Of a stretch of 64,000 bases of DNA, positions 56,558 through 64,000 are shown piece by piece; the stretch's first letter is position 1; every line of letters starts with the position of its first letter. The position numbers and the translations under genes are program-made. The DNA comes from Sorghum bicolor. Taxonomy: Eukaryota > Streptophyta > Magnoliopsida > Poales > Poaceae. Location of the stretch: assembly GCF_000003195.3 (NCBI RefSeq), contig NC_012878.2:43881047-43945046 (forward strand). The letters are read 5' to 3'. Below the pieces are notes generated by a model, which saw nothing but the letters and a program-made list of their open reading frames with translations, was not told the origin of the DNA and ran no database searches.

Positions 56558-57785
56558 ATGGCAAAGGAGTGGAAGAAGTCCCGGAGCAGCACGAGGTCCC
56601 TCAACGACCTCGTCGAAATGGGGCTGCTTCACAACCAAGAGCTCAGCGGCTGGAGGGCGCCGGAAGGGGAAAGCTACCCCGACCCCGTGCCGGTGAGATC
56701 GTAGTTTTTGAAGATTTTTTCAAGAGGGGCTTTGGGATTCCTGTCCACCCTTTCCTCCATGGTCTTCTTCTTTACTATGAGATCGGGATCTGCAATCTGC
56801 ACCCGAACTCAATTCTTCTTATCTCCACCTTTATTCATCTGTGCGAGGCCTATGTTGGAATAGAGCCGCACTTCGACCTTTTTCGCTACCTGTTCTGTCT
56901 GAGGAAGAAAGGAGCAGTTGGAGGCTCCAAGATTGCAGGTGGAGTATACCTCAATCTGCACGATGGGTTGAAGAACCGATACCTCAACTGCCCATGGAAC
57001 ACTTCTCTCACTGAATGGTACAAGAAGTGGATCTATGTCAGGGAAGAGCCAGGCAGCTCCACATTCTGCGACGTGGGCTACATTCCCGAGAAGAGGGTCA
57101 GCTGGACATACCGCCCGACGTTCACTGGTCAGGTGGCCGACCTGATGAAACTGATCGACTGGTCCCGCTTAAACGGGCCAGGAGTGGTCGGTAACTTTAT
57201 TTGTCGTCGGGTGATGCCCTGCCAGAGAAGGGTACACTCGGCATACGAGTACGCGGGGAGCCAGGACCCAACCAGAATGAGTCCCGATGGTCTGGAGAAG
57301 GCGGAAGTGCAGCAGCTGATGAACGAGTTGTTCAACTTTACAGACGACAACTTCGTTCGAAGCAGTGATCGGATGCACGCCTTCAAGCTGGGGCGACCAG
57401 CTCCTAAGGTAAATAAATGATGTTACTGACTAGTATTACTTTTTGAGTACTTGTTCTCCCAGTTGTTGACTTGTCTTTGGTTCTACTGCAGATTGGAGAC
57501 GTTGATCGGTGCGCAGTGTACGTATCACTAGCACCTGGTATGGAGAATCCCGCAGGGGTGGACCTACCGGAGGGCGATGCTGCTCGGTGTCTTTAGTACA
57601 CCAGCAGCGAGGAGCAGCAGAACCGCCCCGCCCCGACCACCGAGGACAGGGTAGCCGGGAAAAGACCACTAGCGGTGGACCCGTCCCTCGCAGAGGCGCT
57701 GCCGGCGGAGAGCAGCCAAGCTCCAAAGCGTCGTCGGCTCGTCAGGATCGCCGATGACGACGACGAGGAAGAGGAGGCCGCGCCC
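56558..57785 (+). pseudogene. Putative gypsy-type transposon protein (PF04195-like), truncated by E3
   Basis: Starts MAKEWKKSRSST at 56558. A frame change near 56690 joins to EIVVFEDFFKRGFGIPVHPFLHGLL, the recognisable family start. The core runs to 57408, with NLHPNSILLISTFIHLCEA and an FKLGRPAPK end. An 83-bp GT-AG intron (57409-57491) follows in phase 0. Exon 2 opens IGDVDRCAVY and contains a TAG at 57594 (probably CAG), a basic PKRRRLVR cluster and an acidic DDDDEEEE run, then is cut by E3 at 57785. The family is widespread in grass gypsy elements; its role is not established. It is antisense to E4. Confidence 0.8.
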
Positions 57786-58502
57786 TGTTGACACCATTTT
57801 TGGACACGTGTACGGGGACCAGTAGAGTACAGATCGCCAGACGGAGCAACGGTAACTAGACTGCAAAAGAGTTGCTGATGAGGGGAGCCGCCGATGAAAA
57901 GACGATTGAGTACGGTTAAGTCCAGAGGTGGTGACGTGCTCTTACCGATGATCAATGTTGGTGTTTGTCGATGGCCATAACAGGAAGTCTGCCGATGAAT
58001 TGGAGGGAGAATGTGAAGGTTGCCGATTGGTCTATGGTGGTGTCCCGATTTGTCACGGGAAGATAGTTTTGTGTTTTCTATAAATATTTAAATTTGTTTT
58101 GTATACAGATTCCATTTAATTTGGAATTCGAGTCCTAGTCGTGTCTGATTGTAGCTCTTTGAGCAGGGTATAAATGTAGACCCTAGGGCCTTGTAATGAA
58201 GAATCTATCAATCAATCAAACACAAGTTTTTACTCATATTCCAGCATCTACTTTTTCGACAACTTCATCATATTTTCCTTTTCATTACGAGTTCTTAGGA
58301 GTTCGTCGACTTAAGCTCGGCGTATTCTCGAGTTCCGCGTGAATACCTCTTGGTCGTGGCATCCGGGCGCATCGCTGTTGTCGGGACCAAAGTATTCGAG
58401 TTATCACCTTTGCCGATAGTAAGGTCAAATCGGCTGGCACGCCTTAACGTTTGAATCAGGTATTAGCCCTTTGTGTTTGTAGATCCACTTTTTGCATCAA
58501 CA
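57786..58502 (+). repeat. 5' LTR of E3
   Basis: 717 bp, TGTTGACACC...GCATCAACA, with a GTATAAATGTAG box near 58169. Clearly closer to E2 than to E1 in its middle part. Confidence 0.92.
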
Positions 58503-58525
58503 CATCTTTTGGCACGCCCGGTGGG
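58503..58525 (+). promoter_or_regulatory. Probable primer binding site of E3
   Basis: Core TGGCACGCCCGGTGGGACC after the LTR; two bases differ from E1. Confidence 0.6.
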
Positions 58526-58549
58526 ACCAGATTCAAAACCGAGATCGAC

Positions 58550-61500
58550 ATGGCGACTAGCGATTTCGATTTGGAGAATGTCATCCCCGTGATAGAAGCC
58601 AATCTCAGAGATGAGCAGAAGCAAGCTATTGCAAAAGCCATGGAGGACTACAAGCAGCAATGTTTGAAGTCTTTCAGCATCAACAGGAGTGGCGAGGTGA
58701 TCCATAAGGAAGCACTGCCGATGCCTCGGTAGGTTACTTTTGAGGCCAATCCTGGTAAACTTCAAGACATGGTTGATAGTGCTATTAACCGTGCTTTGAT
58801 CAATCAAGCTGGTGTGCTGTCCAATACGGTTTTCAATGTCGTGGCTAGAACTTTCAAAGAAGGACAATTGCCACCAAATTATGTTGGTCCTTCTCATCAT
58901 CAGCCAGGGTCACCAGTTGTCACTACTCCATCGGCTGCAACAGCTACTGCAAACGCAGAAACAGTTGTTCCTCCAAGTATGTTAGGAGTCACTAACGCGC
59001 AATCCACGCCAATGCCGGCCAATCCATCAACCTCAGATGAGTCGATCAAGCTCACTACAGACCTATTGGCATCAGCAATGTCGGGATCTGTTCCTCCTAA
59101 CTGGTGGGGTTTTGGTATGCCCCCAGAGTTCATGTTGAAGACACCTAGTACGTCTGAAACGGCTGATATGAGGGGCAAGGCTCCTATGGCATCGGCACCT
59201 CCAAATGTGCCGATGAATCAGAGTCCCCAATATACTACAACTACTACTGCCAGACCTTACACTGGGAATTCTCAAGCTCCAACGTTCTAGATGCCTAATG
59301 CATCGACAGATTCAATGTCGACGCAACAGAGGTTTATGACTCAGCCAGGGTATGTCAATTCAATGATGATGCCCAATTACTAGTCATCGGCAGGACCTAT
59401 GCCGATGAATGCTAATAGTGGATGGCTTGAGCAGCAAGTCTTTCCACAAATGCGCCAACAGAATCATCAGGCTATAGGGTTTCAACAAGGCCAGATCCAA
59501 CCTGGGTTCCATAATCAAGGGATGGTCAACCAGCCGATGAATCTTGGACAACAAATTGGTGGTCAGCAGATTGGTGGTCAAATGATTAACCCAATGTTCC
59601 ATGCAGATCGTGCACCGCATAGACACCTGGAAGTGTATCAACAGGCACCAGATCCACAATCGCCTCATTGGCAAGATGCCGATGCTTATTGGGCCGATAA
59701 GATTGCCGAAGTAATGAGAGACCAATTCGGGATAAAACCCAAAGTCAACACTTACTCTTATCGGACACCGTATCCTCCTGCATACGATTTGATTCCACTT
59801 CCAAATCAGTACAAGGTGCCAGATTTCACTAAATTTTCTGGACAGGATGATACGTCAACCATGGAGCATGTCAACAGGTTTATCATCCAATGTGGAGAAG
59901 CTGCTAACAGGGACAAATTGAGGGTTCAACTATTTTCATCATCGTTATTTGGATCGGCTTTCACTTGGTTTATATCATTGCCTCCTAATTCAGTGATTAC
60001 GTGGGCCGATCTGGAGAAGCAGTTTCACAAGTACTTCTTTTCTAGAGTCCATGAGAAGAAGATTACCGATTTGGTCAGATTGAAACAACGTAATGATGAA
60101 TCAGTTGAAAGTTTCGTGCAGAGGTTGCGGGAAGTCAAGAACAAATGCTATAGCCTGGTTCTAGACGATCGGTAGCTAGCCGATTTGGCTTTCCAGGGTT
60201 TGTTGCCACATATCAGGGATAAATATGCTTCTCAAGAATTCGAGAGCCTGAGCCACTTGGTCCAGAGGATTTCCGACCAGGATATTAAGCCCTTTGAACC
60301 TAACAGGGCTTGGAACAAGAAGGTGTCATTTGTTGATGAGGCAGCAAGCTCAGATTCTGATGAGGAACCAGTCATCAGCTTGGCAGAATGGGTAAAGAAT
60401 AAGAAGCCGATGTCTTGCCCTTTCGGGCATAAGGAGCCAGAGAAGATTGCATTTGATATCACCAAGGCCGATAGGATATTTGATTTTCTACTTCAGGAAG
60501 GCCAGATCAAGTTGTCACCCAATCATGTGATCCCATCGGCTGAGGAATTAAAGAAAATGAAATACTGCAAGTGGCATAATGCAACCTCTCACAGCACCAA
60601 TGAGTGCAAAGTTTTTAGACAACAGCTGCAATCGGCTATAGAATCTAGGAGGATCAAATTTGACAGCTCCAAGACTTAGAAGCTGATGCAGATTGATCAA
60701 CATCCTTTCCCAACAAATATGTTGGATGCTAAGAGAAAGGCCAAAGTCTTGACATCAGAAGCAGCTGAAAGAAGTGCATCGGTGGATCCTCAGCATCAGA
60801 TCACTACTGCCGATGCGAAAGGGAAAGGCTTGATCCAGGAGGGAACTAACTCGGGAAGGCCTCCCCGATCTGGTATTGTAATAACTCATAGAAGACCTCG
60901 AGAGACTTGGCAGCAGCGTGAAGATCGGTATCGGCGTCAGCAAGAGGACTATCGTCCGGAAGAAGAAAGACGCCGACAGGAGTGGAATCGGCACAAGGAT
61001 CATTGGAACTGCCCGTTCTTTATCCATTGCTGTGGAATCGGCACAAGGATCATTGGAACTGCCCGTTCTTTATCCATTGCTGGGAGCAGAACATTAAGTT
61101 GCCCACCGTTAGAGACTGCCCTGAGTGCAATGGTTATGGTCGGTATGACAGGTCCGACCGACGCTATAACAATGATGATCGGCGATTTAATGGGCCGATT
61201 AGGGGAAGAGCGTCGATTCATGATCGACTAGGGGGCAGGCTCAGTGTCCACGATAGACTTGGTGGTTGTGTTGAATATTTTCCTAGGAACCAGGAAGAGC
61301 TTGAGGAGATGGCTAATGCATGGGTTCCCGATGAGTTCATATTTTGCAGGGACGCTAACACGTATCGGATGGAGTCAACGGAACATCGTCGTCCATCGGT
61401 AAGGCAGTCACCACTTCCCCCTTGGTGTCCAGAGGGGTTGACTAAAACACAGAAAAGAAGACTGCAGCGTGAAAGACGAGAAGAGCTAAGCAAGGGCGAG

Positions 61501-62235
61501 AACTCTGGCCAATTTGGGGATCAACAACGATTAGATTCTAAGGGGAAAGGGCCATCGGCAGATGTCAACATGGTATTTATGTTGCCGATGGAATTCCTTG
61601 CGCCGTCCAGCGATGATGAGGAGTCGGAGTTTTCCGACCAGATAGCTCAGTTGGCTCTGGATCCGATGACGGCTATCTTTGAAAAGCCTGCCGACAATGA
61701 AAGGTAGCATCTTAAAGCTTTGTTTGTCAAAGGAAGGGTTGATGGTCAGCCAATGACCAAGATATTAATTGATGGTGGAGCCGCTATCAACATCATGCCG
61801 TATGCAGTATATCAGAAGCTTGGAAAAGGGGATCAAGATCTGACCAAGACCGATATGATGTTGAAGGACTTCGAGGGGAACTTATCTTCGGTTAAGGGGG
61901 CAATATGCGTCGAGTTGACCATCGGTAGCAAAACCTTGCCGACAACTTTCTTCGTGATCAGCGGAAAAGGGGCTTATAACTTGCTGTTAGGGAGAGATTG
62001 GATTCATGCCAATTGTTGCATCCCATCTACAATGCACCAGTGCTTGGTCCAGTGGGTAGGTGACAAGATTGAAATTGTCCCGGGGGATTCTTTTTATGTC
62101 ATTGCATCGGCAGAGGCAGACACCTATGAAAGAACTAGGTGCATCTCGGGAGAAATTTGGCAGAAGGATTTTCTCAAAGTTGCCGATTATGAAATTCCAC
62201 CGATCCAAGCAGTCGGTTCTGATGAAGGTTTTTAA
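58550..62235 (+). pseudogene. E3 Gag-Pro (degenerate)
   Basis: ATG 58550 to TAA 62233-62235, the same domains as E2: Gag core about 59850-60210, CHHC knuckle about 60565-60610, protease VDGG equivalent (IDGGAAINIM) near 61770, flap GAYNLLLGRDWIHA. TAG stops at 58730, 59288, near 59380, 60173, 60677 and 61705; at least five align with CAG in E1 or E2. A 50-bp tandem duplication (60983-61082) shifts the frame. The terminal TAA shares its last A with the ATG of Pol. Confidence 0.9.
60983..61082. repeat. 50-bp tandem duplication in E3 Gag
   Basis: Two identical 50-bp units in the Cys/His cluster region; E1 and E2 have one copy. Being 50 bp, it changes the reading frame. Confidence 0.95.
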
Positions 62236-64000
62236 TGGATAGGTTCGCCGATGATGGAAAATTGGGCCAGGGATTCACATCGGCCGATGATTTGGTAGAA
62301 GTAGATATAGGTAGTGGTGATAAGCCTAGACCTACTTTTATTAGTGCTAAGTTAAATTCTGAGTGTAAGCAGCAATTAATCGATTTGTTAAAAGAATATA
62401 AAGATTGCTTTGCTTGGGATTATACTGAGATGCCTGGTTTGGACCGATTGATTGTTGAACATCGGTTGCCTATCAAGTCTGGATTGCGACCACATCAACC
62501 GCCAGCTCGCTGATGTAATCCTAATATTCTTCCTGATATTAAGACCAAAATAACCAAACTTATTGAAGCTAAATTTATTCGGCAGTGTCGGTATGCCGAG
62601 TGGATTTCCAATGTTGTTTCGGTTTACAAGAAAAATGGGAAGCTTCGGGTCTGCATTGATTTCAGAAATCTTAATAAAGCTACACCGATGGATGGCTACC
62701 TAATGCCAGTTGCCGATCTACTAGTTGATGCTGCGGCTAGGCATCGGATTATCAGCTTTATGGATGGTAATGCAGGATACAATCAGATATTCATGGCTGA
62801 AGAGGAACTGCATTTAGATGTCCTGGTCATGTTGGGTTGTTTGAATGGATAGTCATGACCTTTGTCTTAAAAAATGCTGGTGCTACTTATCAGAGGGCCA
62901 TGAATTTTATCTTTCATGAGTTCATCGGCAAGCTGGTGGAAATTTATATTGATGATGTGGTGGTTAAGTCTGGAGACTTCACAAAGCATCTTGCCGATTT
63001 GCGAAAGGTGTTAGAATGCACAAGGAAGCATGGTTTAAAGATGAATCCCAATAAGTGTGCATTTGGTGTATCGACAGGACAATTTCTTGGTTTCATGGTG
63101 CATCAAAGGGGGATTGAAATTAGTCGGAGATCCATTGATGCTATCAACAAAATAGTTGCTCCTACCAACAAGACTGAGCTCCAATCCTTGATTGGCAAGG
63201 TAAATTTTATCAGGAGGTTTATATCTAATTTGTCTGGTAAAATTCGTGCTTTCAGTCCTTAAGTTGAAAGCCGATCAAGAGTTCGTCTGGGGAAAGAGCA
63301 GCAGTTGGCCTTAGATGAAATCAAGAATTATTTAGTAAGTCCTCCAGTTCTGATTCCACCTCAGCAAGGAAAGCCCTTCAGGTTATATTTGTCTACCGAT
63401 GGGATGGTCATCGGTTCGGCCTTAATTCAAGAATTTGAAGGGAAGGAACGTGTGATTTACTATTTAAGCAGGAGATTGGTTGATGCTGAGACAAGGTATT
63501 CGGCCATTGAAAATTTGTGTTTGTGTCTTTATTTCTCATGTATTAAGTTGAGACACTATTTGTTATCGGCTGAATGCACTGTCATATGCAAAGATGACGT
63601 GGTCTGATATATGCTGTCTATGCCGATTATGAGTGGCAGGATCGGTAAGTGGATTTTGGCACTGTCGGAATTCGATTTGCGTTACGAATCGGCTAAAGCG
63701 GTTAAGGGACAGATTATGGCTGATTTTGTAACTCAACATTGCGGTACAGTGGAGACTTTGGAAATTGTACCTTGGACGCTCTTCTTTGATGGATCCCCGT
63801 GTGACCGGGGGGCAGGGATTGGCATAGTGTTAATTTCCCCTCGGGGAAGGAAGTATGAGTTCTCCTTGCCGATTGTTGCCACGTCAACAAATAATCAAGC
63901 TGAGTATCAAGCTTTGATAAAGGTGTTGGAATTACTAAGGGAAGTTCATGCTGATGCTGTTGAAATCTTCGGGGATTCTATGCTGGTTATAAATCAATTG
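62235..64000 (+). pseudogene. E3 Pol (5' half): RT and RNase H
   Basis: ATG 62235 (MDRFADDGKLGQ), TGA at 62511-62513 (CGA in E1/E2), a 13-nt deletion near 62805 removing part of the RT between MAEE and TAFRC, then an open stretch with intact YIDDVVVKSGD. A 5-nt and a 1-nt loss near 63260-63292 together restore frame. TGA at 63605 (CGA in E2). The archaeal-type RNase H begins near 63770 and runs off the window. Confidence 0.9.

Larger units (their letters stand above)
54841..57785 (-). mobile_element. E4: minus-strand gypsy element (3' part) with antisense PF04195-like gene
   Basis: A short LTR (54841-55299) is followed on its right by a polypurine tract with the AGCTCGGGGACTAGC pattern seen in RIRE2/Dasheng-like grass gypsy elements. 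Next come a 70-bp tandem array and a plus-strand gene (antisense to the element). The interior is cut at 57785 by E3. It seems inserted in the outer end of B's 5' LTR. Polymerase genes, if any, are beyond E3. Confidence 0.7.
57786..64000 (+). mobile_element. E3: third Tat-lineage copy, 3' part off-window
   Basis: 5' LTR, primer site, Gag-Pro and the first half of Pol are visible, collinear with E1 and E2. The left flank is CGCCC (57781-57785), inside exon 2 of the E4 antisense gene. It carries many CAG-to-TAG stops, a 50-bp duplication and small deletions, so it is not autonomous. Confidence 0.92.

Overview
The window is intergenic DNA from a grass-type plant nuclear genome and consists almost entirely of nested LTR retrotransposons; I see no host gene, tRNA, rRNA or CRISPR. 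The clues are Ty3/gypsy Tat- and Athila-type elements, a Ty1/copia fragment, tRNA-Asp-type primer sites, plant mobile domain (PMD) and 'putative gypsy type transposon' (PF04195-like) proteins, and dense nesting. The species cannot be named from sequence alone; a large-genome grass (Poaceae, perhaps panicoid) fits best.

Layout by layer. (1) The oldest visible layer is a minus-strand copia gag-pol fragment (22641-25495). (2) Its reverse transcriptase is cut by element X, of which only the right LTR is seen (21711-22640). X is cut by a plus-strand Athila-like element, 'Athila2' (5958-21710, 3' LTR 19979-21710). Athila2 contains a minus-strand element 'A' (1-5957, entering from the left edge) and a complete Tat element 'E1' (6683-19079, TSD GTTGT). 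(3) The copia zinc-knuckle region is cut by the minus-strand element 'B' (25496-54840). B's 3' LTR carries a complete Tat element 'E2' (26706-39187, TSD CAGGG) and a solo LTR of the A family (39582-41161, TSD ATCCT). B's interior carries a complete minus-strand element 'D' (42308-49853, TSD CACAG). (4) At the right edge of B lies the 3' part of a small-LTR minus-strand gypsy element 'E4' (54841-57785), cut by a third Tat copy 'E3' (57786 to beyond the window).

Two systems stand out. A, B and D are Athila-like but, where visible, encode only Gag plus two tandem retropepsin-like domains, with no RT, RNase H or integrase. They look like TR-GAG-type non-autonomous elements that depend on a partner's polymerase. 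E1, E2 and E3 are Tat elements: Gag-Pro in one frame, then Pol (RT, gypsy RNase H, second archaeal-type RNase H, integrase) in another frame.

E1 and E2 also carry, between pol and the 3' LTR and on the opposite strand, a six-exon gene. It has its own TATA box, a PMD domain, a nuclear-localisation/proline-rich region and a coiled coil. In E2 it is open over about 949 codons apart from one stop. E4 carries a different antisense gene (PF04195-like) in the same place with the same TATA-to-ATG distance. The Tat elements are also saturated with the hexamer GCCGAT/ATCGGC in coding regions, introns and LTRs. I infer, without proof, that the antisense protein could recognise this motif, much as VANC anti-silencing proteins recognise motifs in VANDAL transposons. 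Many inactivating stops are C-to-T changes at CAG or CGA, as expected for DNA methylated in the plant genome.
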